Below, in pieces: positions 32,854 to 44,439 of a DNA stretch of 64,000 bases. The stretch comes from Paraconiothyrium sp. Pb-2020 (Eukaryota > Ascomycota > Dothideomycetes > Pleosporales > Didymosphaeriaceae), in the NCBI GenBank assembly GCA_022419385.1, contig JAJUBI010000001.1, positions 5,766,001-5,830,000 on the forward strand, given 5' to 3'. Position numbers and translations under genes: made by a program. Every line of letters begins with the position of its first letter. Within the stretch, counting starts at the first letter, position 1. Below the pieces are notes generated by a model that was not told the origin of the DNA, made no database searches, and saw nothing but the letters and a program-made list of their open reading frames with translations.

Positions 32854-33825
32854 CTAAGCACGGCTCATACGGCTTCTGCTCGCCCATCCCCACGCAGACA
32901 CACTGCGCTTACCCATCATGCTCACACTCTCCGCATAATCGCTGGTACCCTTATCAGGCTCCGCATCCGTCGGCGTGCAGCTCATCTGCTCGGTGCCCAA
33001 GCTGCCCGTCACCGCGCTGAAATGCTGCTTATCCTGCGTCGTAGCCAGCATGTTCTCCGCCGCCTCCTCTGTCCAGCCGTTGATGAAGTCGCCGTGGCTG
33101 CAGAACGCGTTGCCGCACGCGAGCTTGATGGGGGCCTCGCCGGACCAGCCGTCGGGGAGGTCCTTGCGCAGGTCCCAGCGGATGGAGAAACGGAGCTGGG
33201 GCATGGATTTCATGCCGCTGGGGCAGGAGCCGCCGCGGCGGTCTTTGTAGGCCGTCTCAAGGGTGTCGAGGTTGACGCAGTTAGGGAAGTACAGCAGTTG
33301 TTGCACGTGCGTGCTGCATGTGCTGGAGGGGAAACCGTTGGAGTCGAGGGCGACGTCCTCAGATTCACAGCCCCAGCTGCTCTGGGCGTTGGCGTCCATC
33401 TCGGCTTCCGTTTTGGCGGTTGCTTTTCCAGCGACCATTTTCAGGTTCTGCGGGATGGCGACCTCGGCGGGGGTTTCGCCTAGGTTGTAGTAGGCGGAGA
33501 AGCGGAACATGCCGATGGGTTGGTAGGTTTTGCCGCCGTCGGTGGTGTAGAGGGGGGTGGGGACCCAGTAGGCGGAGAGGTCGTTGGGGTTGTCGGCGTT
33601 GGTGCATCCCGCTTGGAGTTCGGCGGAGGTGTTCGTCGACGCGGTAAGAGCGTCAGATCCAAAGATGGAGTGCAAATGAGACTCGCTGTAAGAGCCGGGG
33701 AACACGATAGGATCGATGTTCTTGGTCATAAACGCGCTCATGAGGTTGACCTGCGTGTACGCAGTCGCCATCTGAGCGAGCGCCGCCGCGCTGATCAACT
33801 TTGAGAAAGAAGGCATCCTGTGCAC
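32854..33825 (-). CDS. Secreted DUF1996 protein
   Basis: A 323-residue intronless secreted protein of the fungal DUF1996 family. The signal peptide MPSFSKLISAAALAQMATA follows an upstream in-frame Met; mature start YTQVNLMSAF. Family hallmarks: ESHLHSIFGSDAL (His-rich strand), AGCTNADNPNDLSAYWVPTP, QPIGMFRFSAYYN, SWGCESEDV, STCSTHVQQLLYFPNCVNLD, MPQLRFSIRWDL and FCSHGDFINGW. Many paired Cys suggest disulfides. DUF1996 proteins are cell-wall or extracellular and some carry WSC domains; none is seen here. Biochemical function is unknown. Confidence 0.88.
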   Translation of the reverse strand: MHRMPSFSKLISAAALAQMATAYTQVNLMSAFMTKNIDPIVFPGSYSESHLHSIFGSDALTASTNTSAELQAGCTNADNPNDLSAYWVPTPLYTTDGGKTYQPIGMFRFSAYYNLGETPAEVAIPQNLKMVAGKATAKTEAEMDANAQSSWGCESEDVALDSNGFPSSTCSTHVQQLLYFPNCVNLDTLETAYKDRRGGSCPSGMKSMPQLRFSIRWDLRKDLPDGWSGEAPIKLACGNAFCSHGDFINGWTEEAAENMLATTQDKQHFSAVTGSLGTEQMSCTPTDAEPDKGTSDYAESVSMMGKRSVSAWGWASRSRMSRA

Positions 33826-35109
33826 TTAAACGAATGAATCAATTCAAATGAATGAAGAAAAGAGTGAAATGTGGGAAAAACGAATGTAACGGATGCGCTG
33901 AAGAGCTGAGGGCTGGAAAAGAAAGGCATGTTGTGAGGCAATGCATATCTTATATGGAAGAGTTGAACGGAGGCTTCCGCAAGGCTATCTCCACCCCATG
34001 AATGACAGAGGGGTTGCATCTCGTCCAGACTGGTGGCTTTCACCTTGGCACTGTTTCGCGTTCCTCTTTCCTGAGTCGACTTTGCTGTCTTGAGATTGTA
34101 CACCGCTAGGGTGCCGTGAGCCGTTCCCGCTCGCTTCCTACAAATCTTCAAGTGCATAAGATCTCGGGAAGTCTTGCTCACTTCGCATAGGCGTTTGGTG
34201 CTGGACAGGGGCTGTCATTCGTCGAGCCTGCGTAGCGCGTCGGACGTTGACGAAGCGAGGCGCTTAGTTCCCGCGATTGACAGCGTTTTGAAACTAAACG
34301 CCAGGCCTGGCTCATTTGGTTTCAAACCGTCGAACGACTTGGCGGGCGTCATGAAGAGATGGCATTGTGGAGATAAGCTTCATGCGAATGTCGCGTCGCG
34401 AGCATCAATCTCGAACATGTAGACGGCAGAAAAGGTGGATGGAGATTCTGGCGCGAGATCGCAGAACCGGAAGCTTCTTGCGCAGGATCGTACTGTAGAT
34501 GTTTCTTTGTACGAGATTGCACGATCGACTGACGCTTTGTCCTATCAGATTCCAGCCACAGGAGCTATTGTTTCGACGCAGAGATCCTTTAGCGTATCTC
34601 CGTATTGAGCGTATAGTAGTAAGACTGTGGCCGAGTTCCGGGTCCAGCAGGATCTTCTGCGGGATACATGCGAAAATGTCATATCGCAGATTTGAAAGGT
34701 AGAGGAGAAGAGAAAAGCTGAGCAATCCAGAAACTCAAGGCTGCTGACCATATATATGAACCAATGTCGCAATATGCGCTATCTCGCTCGAATATGCTCA
34801 CGTAGTATTTTCATAGGATGAGCAGACGAAGCGGCCTGGGCTTTAGGAGTTGTCGATGTAGCGCGTGTCAAATCATGTAAGGCTCAGGTCGGCGAGTCCA
34901 GTTTAACCGCTTGCGTATTCGCCTGTCAGGGTTGCTATTTAGCACCAGTCCTTCTTGTCACCACAAAAATCGGCCAGAGATCACCCGGACGATGGAGCTA
35001 CGAAGTTGTGAGACGTCTCGGGGTGACTTTGTTATGGTGAGTCTCCAAAACTGGTACAGATGGTGTAGCGCCAAAGGCGTCACTTAGGAGAAGTCAGCCC
35101 AGCTGGCGC
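33826..35109. other. Intergenic, no gene seen
   Basis: 1.3 kb between the DUF1996 start and the F-box gene end. Short frames only; no domain or splice pattern recognised. Confidence 0.55.
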
Positions 35110-37077
35110 CTAATCCAAATCTTCATCCACCTCGTTCTCAGTAAAGTCATCTTCCTCCGCCGCTGCGGCCGCGGCGGCGAGCAAGGCCTGCGCCTGCGCT
35201 TCCCAGAACATTTCATCCTCCTGAGCTCCATTCTCTTCAAGCTCCCCTGCCAGCGCGTACTCGATGACGTCCTGTTCGGCGTCCATCCACTCCTCGTCCA
35301 GATCTTCGTCGTCCTCGTCAAACTCGTCATCCCACAGAACACCGTCATCCGACTCAATCATGACCGTGAACGCCTGCGGTTCGTCGTCGTCGCTGTTGTC
35401 AGGGTCTGCTTTTTGCATACGGTCCCATAGTGCGTTGAGCGAACGCGCCACATTGGCTCGCCAACACCGGACATCGGAGTCTGTAAGCTGGTCTGTTTCC
35501 GGTAGCTCCCTTTGCTCTTCTGGTACGGTAGTCGTTAGTGGCTCATCTTTATCATCATCGTCTAGTATCGGCCATCCCATCGACCGGGCAGAGATTCGGG
35601 CAAATTCGCGCTGCTGTGCTTCAAATTCTGCGGCCCAATTGCGGCGGAAGCCAATCTCCTCCGCATCATAAATGCAGACTAGTTCTGGCGGAGGCTCGCC
35701 ATGGAGTACGGGAGGTATCAAGCCAGCCCTCCAAGTAGCCTCCAGTGTGACCTTTAAGTTGATGCCATGTTTGAACAGTCTGTAAGCGGTGCTGTGACGC
35801 TCCCGAAGGGCCTCATCCTCGGCGATGTGGTTTGCGCCTGCTATCGGCATCTCGTAGGTCGCGCCTTGTACGAAATCCAAAGTTTTCAGAGAGGCGAGAT
35901 ACGTGTATGGTTCGTACGGTGGAAGGTGCTCGAAGAAATCTTCGTGTATAGGAGCACCTGAATATGCGAAACGGGTGACCCTGGGACGGGGGTTCCTGAT
36001 CTGTAGCGTGTGTAGGTTGGGTGGAGCTTTTGGATATGATAGGACGATACTGCGATGCAAGAAGGAGCATGTGTCGACACGAAGTAACTTGAGGCTGTGA
36101 AAGTCCCGCATACCATCGCCAGGAATCGGAACAGGTTTGTGGTAGTTCGTATTGAGCCTCCACGCCGGATCATGGTGCACAAGGGTTTCCAGCGAATGAG
36201 CGACATGTTTCAACGCTGCAAGGGCAGCCTCTGGGGCCCGCGTCAATCTAGGATTGGCGCTTCTACCCTCGTTGACATTGTAGACGTTCTCGCCCAGTGT
36301 GAGGTGTCTGAGATTCTTGGGCGTGGCGAGAATCCTGCCCAGGCTCTTCGGCTCCAGCTCGCACTCGTCAAATATGAGTTCAGTGAGCGGGGTCGACTTC
36401 GCGTACGGCTCGAGCTCAGGCAGGTCTGATGGTAGAGCAAGGCAGGAGACGTGAAGGTAGCGTAGGCTTGGGTGTCGAAAGAGGCAGTGGAAGTCCCCGA
36501 GGCTCCAGAAATCGTCGCTCACACCATGTGTGTGGATGACAAGCCTCTCCAGTTTGGACAGTCCAACATCTCCCGGCCCAGTCAAACTCCCTGCCACGGC
36601 TTTCAAACTAGCTTTTTCCAGGTGCATCCGGAACCTCTCCATATCCTTCAAGACCCACTCATCTCCGCCCTCATCCCACTTGTAGTTGTCATACGGGCTC
36701 TCAATCTCCCAGTTCCTCAGGGCCTTCATGGCCCCAACACAGGCATTGAATACTTCACGCTCATCAGCAGTAGCGCGGAGGCCACCGTGAAAGCGGTATA
36801 GAATCTTGAGCGTCTCAACGGAAGCGACACGATCGAATCGGCGCTTGAATGCCTCGATAATGGCATCGAGATCGCTTGTAGAGAGTAATTCAATCTTTGT
36901 ATATATGTGCTTTTCGGCTTCGAACTGGAAGAAACGGCAGGTGCGTGCGAGAGCGCATAGCGTTTGTGCGTCGCCGGCGAGGTGGGACACGACGTGGACA
37001 AGGAGCTCGTCGGGGAGATAAAATAGGCTGTTGGGCTTGCTTCGATCCGTGACGGCGATTTGAGGCGCTGTTGCCAT
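35110..37077 (-). CDS. F-box protein with leucine-rich segments and acidic tail
   Basis: Probable substrate receptor of an SCF ubiquitin ligase, 655 residues, intronless. Start MATAPQIAVTDRSK at 37077; the frame is open further upstream to 37335 but that part is not protein-like. The F-box is near residues 20-60: LPDELLVHVVSHLAGDAQTL CALARTCRFFQ. Irregular leucine-rich stretches follow (LSKLERLVIHTHG, NLRHLTLGENVYN, FHSLKLLRVDTCSF, ASLKTLDFVQG). The C-terminus is acidic (WDDEFDEDDEDLDEEWMDAEQ) with a poly-Ala run and ends NEVDEDLD. The target is unknown. Confidence 0.85.
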   Translation of the reverse strand: MATAPQIAVTDRSKPNSLFYLPDELLVHVVSHLAGDAQTLCALARTCRFFQFEAEKHIYTKIELLSTSDLDAIIEAFKRRFDRVASVETLKILYRFHGGLRATADEREVFNACVGAMKALRNWEIESPYDNYKWDEGGDEWVLKDMERFRMHLEKASLKAVAGSLTGPGDVGLSKLERLVIHTHGVSDDFWSLGDFHCLFRHPSLRYLHVSCLALPSDLPELEPYAKSTPLTELIFDECELEPKSLGRILATPKNLRHLTLGENVYNVNEGRSANPRLTRAPEAALAALKHVAHSLETLVHHDPAWRLNTNYHKPVPIPGDGMRDFHSLKLLRVDTCSFLHRSIVLSYPKAPPNLHTLQIRNPRPRVTRFAYSGAPIHEDFFEHLPPYEPYTYLASLKTLDFVQGATYEMPIAGANHIAEDEALRERHSTAYRLFKHGINLKVTLEATWRAGLIPPVLHGEPPPELVCIYDAEEIGFRRNWAAEFEAQQREFARISARSMGWPILDDDDKDEPLTTTVPEEQRELPETDQLTDSDVRCWRANVARSLNALWDRMQKADPDNSDDDEPQAFTVMIESDDGVLWDDEFDEDDEDLDEEWMDAEQDVIEYALAGELEENGAQEDEMFWEAQAQALLAAAAAAAEEDDFTENEVDEDLD

Positions 37078-37618
37078 GAGGGGCGGTGCTGATTCTATTG
37101 TGCAACAGCAAGCAGGGGCTTTGTGAGCGTGGAAGCAGTGTCGCGCACCTGTTCGAACGTAATGTGACGAGGGGTGACGCGTGCGGGTGGCGTGGGGTAG
37201 TCGCGCTAAAACCTGCCGCTGAGAGCCAGCTTGAGTTCCGTTCGGAACGACCGCGGCGCAAGTTAACCCGGGAGTGAACCAGCGAATTGTCACCCGAGCA
37301 TGACCTTCGCTCTGAGCATGGCCCAGGTTCTGCAAATACTACACAACGTTGACGCGAGCAACAAGGCATGAACTCCATCGATACGAAACGCAGTTGCGCA
37401 TGGATTGAAGGGCATTCTGAACAAATTATATGGATTTTGAACACTGACTGCTATGTTCTAGATGTATTCAAGTAAACCCCATATCCAACCCGTATGAAAT
37501 GCTAGGCGGACCTTGTCAACGCCTGAAATGCAACATGAACGCCGTGAATGATCCACCAGTGATTGCTGATGTGATGCAGGGGTATATGTAAAGAGGAAGG
37601 TTCGTGTGGTGGTGATGT
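37078..37618. other. Intergenic, no gene seen
   Basis: Promoter of the F-box gene and 3' end of the small mitochondrial-like gene. Confidence 0.55.
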
Positions 37619-38001
37619 TCAAAAATGCGGCCTGGCAACGAATTCAATCGGAGGCCTATATGCGTTGTTAGCCTTGGTTCGGAGTTTTGCTTGGTCATGA
37701 TAGTCGCCGTACTTGGTTTATTTGGCGCACCCGTGATATTGCGCGGAGCAATACACGTTCTCCCTGGCGGGAGTGAGCGCTGTTCGACCATGAAAAATCA
37801 TAGGAAATATGAGCCTTACCTTGTCAGATACGTCCCATCAGCTTTGGTCCTCCGCGATTCCAGTAGCGGCGGGACGAAAGGCAGGGTGAAGGCAGAGACC
37901 AGGTAGCCAGTCATGAGAGTGGCCTTGAGCTTGTAGCGTGGATCGCGAGGAAGGTGTGTCGAGTAACGACGGAGCTGGTTGAGAGCGTGTGTAGCAAACA
38001 T
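37619..38001 (-). CDS. Small probable mitochondrial membrane protein (72 aa)
   Basis: Two exons: 37820-38001 and 37619-37655. The intron has donor gtaagg and acceptor gctaacaacgcatatag, where the branch site is textbook. The product starts MFATHALNQLRRYSTHLPRD, which is basic and presequence-like. One hydrophobic segment follows (LMTGYLVSAFTLPFVPPLL), then a basic tail RRTKADG. Codon use is strongly biased to CTC, AAG, TAC and GTC, as in highly expressed genes. Size and layout recall small respiratory-chain subunits such as COX7C/Cox8, but similarity is too weak to name it. Confidence 0.6.
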
Positions 38002-38959
38002 ATTGAAGTTGAGGTCTAATTTGATTCCACGAAGGGTGGTGTGCTTGCTAGCTGTCTGTTGGGTGCACTACAGATGTGGGTGCTGTGAATGGTGGATGTG
38101 GGGCTGCACGGAAGTGGGGTTTCGCGTGTGATTGATGACTTTCGGCTGCTTCCGAGGGTCAGATGTGACTGCGATAGCAAGCAAGAGAGCGGCAGTAGAA
38201 AGTTATATGAACGAGGGAAGCCGCAGCTGCCTACGCGGCGGTGCGCGTGCTTTGAAGTGTGACCAGGGCCCGCAGTACTCACAAGGCTGAAGCGGAGAAG
38301 TGCGACGAGTCAGAGCTCAAGGCTGTGTCCTGGACGATGCGGCTCTGGAGGAGCTCCTCCCTGTGGACTACGAAGTACCGTGTAGTTGGTCGCTGGCGAG
38401 TGGCTTTAAATACCGCTTGCTGTGTAAAGCGAGTTCTTGATTGGCAATCAGAGGTGACAGGAAACGCGACGACACGCAGCTGCTCTGGCTATGTACTCGG
38501 TTGTGGATATAATGTGGGCATCCACGGGCAGCCGCTACAGTGTCAGCCCACCCTCAGGCGAGAAGCTGCCCAACTCGGCAGCTCTGTCAGCGCCGGCTCG
38601 AACGACGGGAGTCGCTGGTAGGCTGAGTACCTTTCGAGACCGTGCCATCACGGAATTTTAGGCCTTCTTGCGTGTGCGACACGCGTCAGCAGCATTATGC
38701 CCACTGTCATTGGCTCCGCGTTTGGGGGCGTGCCATCTCCATTTCATCCTCCACGAGCCTCACTCGACGTTCGCATGTCTTATTGTTAGGTGGGCGGGGT
38801 GTTTTGCTGTCGCGAACATTGCATGCATAGGTATAGTTGGTATATTAACTGCAATATTCGGACATGTCAAAGCGGCAGGTGCTCGCTAAGGCGACGCGTA
38901 CATCACGAGAAAGAACCTTCTTCTTCCTCCAAGTCGAAACTCATAGTATGTCCTTACAG
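38002..38959. other. Intergenic, no gene seen
   Basis: Upstream of the small mitochondrial-like gene and 3' of the second F-box gene. No coding-like frame. Confidence 0.55.
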
Positions 38960-40165
38960 TCATCCCTTCCGCGGCCATTCAGACCAATGCCAAGCCTCGA
39001 TGCCACTCATCAGCCCGTCTATGTCCTTCCTGATCTCCCTAAACCGCTGCACTCGATCAGACCAACCCTCAACGTACGCCGCATAATCCTCGAGGGTCGG
39101 GAAACGATGGCTCATATCTAGTCGCATGCCAGGAAAGAGCCAACTATCCCAGGTGTCGAGTCTAGGCTCAATGGCGTCCACACTCTCCAACCAGGCATCA
39201 AAGCCCAGCTTGTTGGCGAACACGAGAGCAGGGAGGACTTGCTGCAGTCTCACACCGTCTGCATTGTGGATATGAACCAACCTGGGCTCCCGTTCTTCTA
39301 CAGGAGCATGGTCCTGAACCACCCATTCGTTGGGTGGAACGGCGATAGTGAGATCGGTAACCATCGGGTTGAAGAAATGATCATCTTGTAGTCCGCAGCG
39401 CTTCATCATCTCTATGGCTTTCTTGAGCGACTTGACGTAATGGAGTTCCATCGCCATGTAATCGTCCCAGCAGCTCTGCGGCATTGCATATTGATGCACG
39501 ATGTAAACGTCCAAGAACAATTTACCCCTGCTTCCCCTCCAACAGATGTCTACGTCTTCAAGGAACCTGACCATGGGATGGAGAACCTCGTGCCGGATAT
39601 GAGTGTGAAAACCCTCGCACATCTCGCAGTAAATTTCTTGCAGAGCCCTTGGCCACCCATTAGGAATCCTGACCCCCTGGAACGCACAGCGCAGCCACCA
39701 CACCTTGTCGCGGTATTGCTGCATTAATTTGTCGGCGCACTGAACACAGAGCTCTTGTATCGTTAGGCGGTCAAGAAATGTCTCGAAGTGCTCTTCAGAT
39801 ACCTGTAGAACCGGCTGCCCTGTATAGTGAAGGCGTGGAACGAGGGCCGTAGATGCTGCCAAGCTAGCGGCCTCAAAATGCGGATTTGCATCCTCCCCTG
39901 AGATCGGCGTGGGTGTCTTGTATAGCAGTCGTTGCAACTTTGTCGAGCCTTCGATGACGGCGCGCCACGTCTTGCAGACCTGGGAACAGCGGAGAATGTC
40001 AAAATATGGTAGCTGGACCAGAATCATTTCCATCAGCTCGTAGATGCTAGCTAGAGTTGCGCCGGCAGATGGGGAAACGTCATCGTGGATAGCCCTGGAA
40101 GTGGAAATGTAGGCGTCGTGCGAGGTTTTCAGTCGTTTGTTCGATGGCATTGTAGTATTTTTCAA
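38960..40165 (-). CDS. F-box protein
   Basis: A 401-residue intronless protein. The F-box lies at about residues 40-80: IYELMEMILVQLPYFDILRC SQVCKTWRAVIEGSTKLQRL, followed by LLYKTPTP. This matches the large Dothideomycete class in which an N-terminal F-box precedes a variable body. The body holds Cys/Trp-rich stretches (IQELCVQCADKLMQQ, WLRCAFQGVRIPNGWPRAL, EIYCEMCEGFHTHI) and no leucine-rich repeat. Start may be 40165 or the Met five codons in (40150). Likely an SCF adaptor; target unknown. Confidence 0.8.
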   Translation of the reverse strand: MKNTTMPSNKRLKTSHDAYISTSRAIHDDVSPSAGATLASIYELMEMILVQLPYFDILRCSQVCKTWRAVIEGSTKLQRLLYKTPTPISGEDANPHFEAASLAASTALVPRLHYTGQPVLQVSEEHFETFLDRLTIQELCVQCADKLMQQYRDKVWWLRCAFQGVRIPNGWPRALQEIYCEMCEGFHTHIRHEVLHPMVRFLEDVDICWRGSRGKLFLDVYIVHQYAMPQSCWDDYMAMELHYVKSLKKAIEMMKRCGLQDDHFFNPMVTDLTIAVPPNEWVVQDHAPVEEREPRLVHIHNADGVRLQQVLPALVFANKLGFDAWLESVDAIEPRLDTWDSWLFPGMRLDMSHRFPTLEDYAAYVEGWSDRVQRFREIRKDIDGLMSGIEAWHWSEWPRKG

Positions 40166-41011
40166 AGATGTTAGTGGTGGGAAAGAACAGAAGTTGAGGA
40201 GCGGTCATGGAGTTAGTACTCATATGCTGAGAATTGAAAGCGTGAAGAGGTGTACTGTGAGCCACATATTGATTTGTGCTTGTAAGCCAAGTCACGCATT
40301 GCGATGAAAGATGGCATGAACACTTGAACGTGATGCATCCAAGTGGTGCTGTGTAGCATTCATTGCGTACTTGCGCCTCTCTCATCACTGTCGCACCATC
40401 TTCTGGTTCCTGCGTGTTCCACCAAGTGAAGTTGTAACAGAACGATCGAGTGACCTGACCAAAAAGATTGTGATCTTACAGCTTTCACAGCCAGTCCTGA
40501 ACTACAACCTGCGCTTGTATGTAAAGCACAACCGGTCAGGTGATGAGTTGGGCCGATGAGCTATGATCAATCAGTTTCCACTCCGATGTGGCAAGCACGC
40601 TTTGATATGGAAGTCTGAGGTCGGAAATCAAGTATCTGCAAGCTTGGATCATACAGGTATGAGCTCAGGAACACCTCCTTTTCTTGAACAATATTCTGAA
40701 GACGGTAGAAGACGGTTGGCAAAGGCAATAACTTCCAGTTACGTAATCGTACATTAGCACAGATGCGGTACTAGCGCGGCGCGTGTCCTTGAAGTGGTTC
40801 ACCCTTCCTACCTTTTCTTCCAACTTCTGAGAGTTCATCACTTCGTAAATTTAGGACAAAGTACTCGTTGTCATCCGTGGAGATGTGACACGCTTGCGCC
40901 ATCGCGCTATCACGATACAGTACTCTTCAAGAGCGATGTCGTCATAGGCTCACATTGTTACCACATGTCCAATATTACAATTTGATTCTACGCTACTCCT
41001 TCAACACGCAG
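40166..41011. other. Intergenic, no gene seen
   Basis: AT-rich spacer between the F-box promoter and the 3' end of the dioxygenase gene. Short frames only. Confidence 0.55.
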
Positions 41012-42253
41012 CTAAACATCATCAGGACCCGCAAGCCCAAGCGCCTGTCGTCGCGTTGGAGCATCCGCCTTGAAGAAGGGTTTTTCCGCCAACGCAGTCA
41101 CGCGAGTACCGTGTCTCGGCTCGTTGCCTTCGTAGTCCCAACTCGCATTGTGGATGGTGATCCTGTTATCCCAGAGCGCCGAAGTACCTGGAGTCCACCT
41201 GAAGCGCACCTGAATATCTACATTCTTCTCATATACGTCGTACAGGTAATTCAGAAGAACGTCGCTCTCCGCCTTGTCTAGGCCAACAATCCTGACTGTC
41301 ATCGCTCGATTCACCCACAGAGCTTTCCAGCCAGTAGCGGGATGCACCCTCACAAGTGGATGAATGCGCTCGATGAATTTGGGACCGGCCTCGGGGTTGT
41401 TACGATCAAGATACGGGTGTGCGGACCTATACACAGCTTGTTTCCCATCGATGATCTTACGGAAATCTGGAGAAAGCTTCTCATACGCAGCGTACCCTTC
41501 GAACAATTAGCTGCAAGTCAGAATGTATCACCGCCATACGTACCTGAAGCCCACAGTGTATCCCCACCAACTTTGGGGATTGTGTCATTATGGAGATGGG
41601 TCACACCAGCCGGTTGACGCTCGTGAACAAGATCAGTATGCCATCTCGAAGCACCCCCGGTTTGTCTGAAACTCGCTGCAAACTCGGTCGCCTGTAGTGC
41701 AGGCCAAATGACGGTTGTTCCAGGAACGCCTGGTACCGAAGGAACTTGTGGCTAGTGGGCCGTCAGTGAGAAGAGCCACAACAAAGCTTTGATTCCCTAC
41801 GTGGACCTCGATCTCTCCGTACCACTCGCCGAGCGCCTTTTGTTGTTGTGGAGAAATGTCTTGGTCTCTGAAAAAGACAACACTTCTCTCCGCGATGAGC
41901 AAACCGAGCTCATCCTTTTGCTGATCGGTAAGATCCTTCAATTGCAGGCCGACAATCTCAGTACCAATATGAGCAGTAAGGTGAATAACTTCTTTAGCTG
42001 CTGAGAGCAACGCCTTTTTCTCGGGATCGGCACGAGATCCTGGGTCTACATGCTCGCGGCCGTAGTCGCGAATCTTGACAACATCATCCAGGTATAGCGG
42101 CTTTGCTGGACGATATGGATAACCGTTCGACAGATCGATACCCGCTTTCTCTAGTCTCTTACGCGCAGCTTCAGGCAGACCTAAAGTATCTTTCTTTGGT
42201 TGCACTGTGTCCTTGATTTCTTCTGAAATCGGCAAAACAAGACCTGGAGCCAT
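41012..42253 (-). CDS. TauD-family 2-oxoglutarate dioxygenase
   Basis: Non-heme Fe(II)/2-oxoglutarate dioxygenase related to taurine dioxygenase and yeast Jlp1, which oxidatively removes sulfite from sulfonates. Three exons: 41801-42253, 41544-41751 and 41012-41496. Introns are 49 bp (gtaggg..cactag) and 47 bp (gtacgt..cgaag). The protein is 381 residues. The double-stranded beta-helix holds the iron ligands: HxD in ASRWHTDLVHE (exon 2) and the distal His in EPRHGTRVTALAEKP. Other family motifs: VVFFRDQDISPQQQKALGEW, VPGVPGTTVIWP, GGDTLWASGYAAYEKLS and RFRWTPGTSALWDNRITIH. No targeting signal. It shares its promoter with the divergent monooxygenase. Substrate could be a sulfonate, sulfate ester or herbicide-like aryloxy acid. 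Confidence 0.92.
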
Positions 42254-42813
42254 GGTGATCGTGAGTCTGATGTCTGATGAATATTGGTGATGTGAAAGGG
42301 AATCCCTTGGACCAATTCCTTGGATTACTGTCGCTCATATACCTTAGTAGTGATACGTTGACGCGATCCAACTCCATACACTAGCTTGCGGGGTAGCTCC
42401 CGCGACTCCAAACAGCTACAATCACATCATCGGCTAGGATTATTGCGCGCTCTTTTGATTTTCAATCCTTATCTCTTCGGCCGAAATGTCAAGTCATATG
42501 CAGACTATGGATTCGCGAGGGTGGCGTGAGGGCGAGAATGCCGGAAGTTGCCATCGATGCTTTGGATTGCGTTCGCAACGAAGCACGCAAGTGGAGTAAT
42601 GTTTGAACCACCTGAGCCCATATTGGACCATTTCAGCTCCGTGGAATATCCGTCGCGCTAAGGATTGGCTTTGTTGGACTACTCATACTTACACGAGGTC
42701 GCTTAGGCGGGTTGGAGGGACTCGGCCTCCAGTGGCACGTTTGATTTCCTTTAAGCTCCTTGAGACAGACCGAGCAATACTCTTGGAGCATTTGCGCGAT
42801 CTACCAAAACGAC
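42254..42813. promoter_or_regulatory. Shared bidirectional promoter of dioxygenase and FMO
   Basis: A 560-bp region between two divergent start codons with no coding frame of its own. It contains a GATA-type site (ttatct, 42469-42474), which is weak evidence for nitrogen control. Co-regulation of the two genes is inferred from geometry. Confidence 0.5.
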
Positions 42814-44439
42814 ATGTCCACATCAACAAGGCGCGTTGCTGTGATAGGAGCTGGCATCAGCGGGGTGGTGTCTGCTGCTCACCTAAGAAACGAAGGATTA
42901 GACGTAACGGTCTTTGAACGATCAAGTGCTGCTGGTGGAGTTTGGTAAGGATCGCACGTCTAGGGTACTGTCAATTGTTGAGTCAACTTCTAGGCTTTAT
43001 GATGAGCGAAAACCGCTTGAACCTGCTTACCCTTCCGTTCTGGCATCTAAAGGAGAGCTCTACGCAGATGATCCAGCCTTGAAGCTTACTGAGACTGAGA
43101 CACAGGCGGTAAGACATGCTCCACCTGGGTAAAAGCACCGTCATCCAAAGTAACAAAGATTTTCCTAACCACCGAGCCAGCGCAGACCTTGCTATGTTGG
43201 CCTGATGAACAACGTTGGTACACGCCTGCTCACGACCACACTCAACCCTTTCCCAGCTGGGACTGAAGACTACGTCAGCCATTCTGTTCTGAAGGATTAC
43301 ATCCAGGACACTGCAGTAGTGACCGGAGTTGAACGTATTACACACTATGACACGGAAGTGAAGCATCTTTCCAAGTTCAATGGAAAATGGAGAGTCGAGA
43401 CTGTAGCATTGGAGCGTCAGCCTACAGGTATCGTAGAACGCAGATCAACAACCTCGGTATGCATCTGATATCATGATTATGTGATGATTCGGTTAAGCTT
43501 ATTATTTTATAGACTTTTGACGCTGTTGTCGTAGCTTCCGGTCACTACCACGCGCCAAGGGTACCCGATATACCCGGCATTGGTGAACTGAAACGACGGT
43601 ATCCGACCAGGATACAACATTCAAAAGGATATCGGACGCCACAACGTTTCGCAAATCGAAACGTTCTTCTGATCGGTGCGAGTGTATCTTCAGCCGATAT
43701 CGCTCGCGAACTTGGTCCGATCGCCAATACCATCTATCAAAGCCATCGTGGTGGTGCGTTTGACCTGCCAGCCTCTCTGCTTCCTGAGAACGGTACCCGG
43801 ATTGAAGAGGTTGTGGCTTTCGACTTGCCAAAAAGCAGTACATCGGTAATCGTTGAGAACGAGCCACTTCCGGTGACCATCAGACTCAAATCTGGTCAAA
43901 CACTGTGTGGAATACACGACATCTTGATATGTACCGGTTACCATATCACGGTCCCATTCCTCCCGGATCTGCACTCTGACAACACACTCGCCGCGGACGC
44001 ATCTCCCACCACACTTGTCACAGACGGAACACAGTTGCACAATCTCCACAAGGATATCTTCTACATTCCAGACCCAAGTCTAATTTTCATCGGTGTCCCA
44101 TATTTCACAGCTACGTTCACGCTCTTCGAATTCCAGGCCATGGTCGCAGCGAAAGTAGCCGCCGGCAAGATAAGATTGCCGAGCGAGAAAGAGATGAGGA
44201 AAGAGTACGAAGATAGAGTCGCACTCAAAGGCTACGGCAAGACATTTCACAGCCTAAGAGAAAAGGAAGTCGAATACGTTAATGAGCTCCTGGAGTTCGC
44301 CAATCCGCAGCTAGAAAAGCAATTGCTTGGGCACACGGAAATTTGGCATGAGGCAAGAAAGGACTTGGTCGCTCGGATGCAAGCCATACGTGCCGCCGGG
44401 CCTGGTCCAGTGAAGGAATTGGGCGTGACGTGCGTGTAA
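42814..44439 (+). CDS. Flavin-containing monooxygenase (FMO-like)
   Basis: FAD/NADPH monooxygenase of the FMO/GS-OX type, oxygenating soft nucleophiles such as N or S. Four exons: 42814-42944, 42994-43128, 43186-43456 and 43513-44439. Introns are 49, 57 and 56 bp and phases close exactly, giving 487 residues. FAD-binding motif VAVIGAGISGVVSAAHL is at the N-terminus, followed by FERSSAAGGVWLYDERKPLE. HAPPGPCYVGLMNNVGTRLL spans the second splice. The NADPH site is VLLIGASVSSADIARELG, and ILICTGYHITVPFLP is the FMO C-terminal motif. No signal peptide or membrane anchor. It lies between the dioxygenase and the transporter, suggesting a shared pathway. Confidence 0.9.

Noticed and set aside
32758..33483. 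Plus-strand open frame of 241 codons over the DUF1996 gene
   Set aside because: Lies entirely antisense to a well-supported secreted protein gene and its 3' flank.
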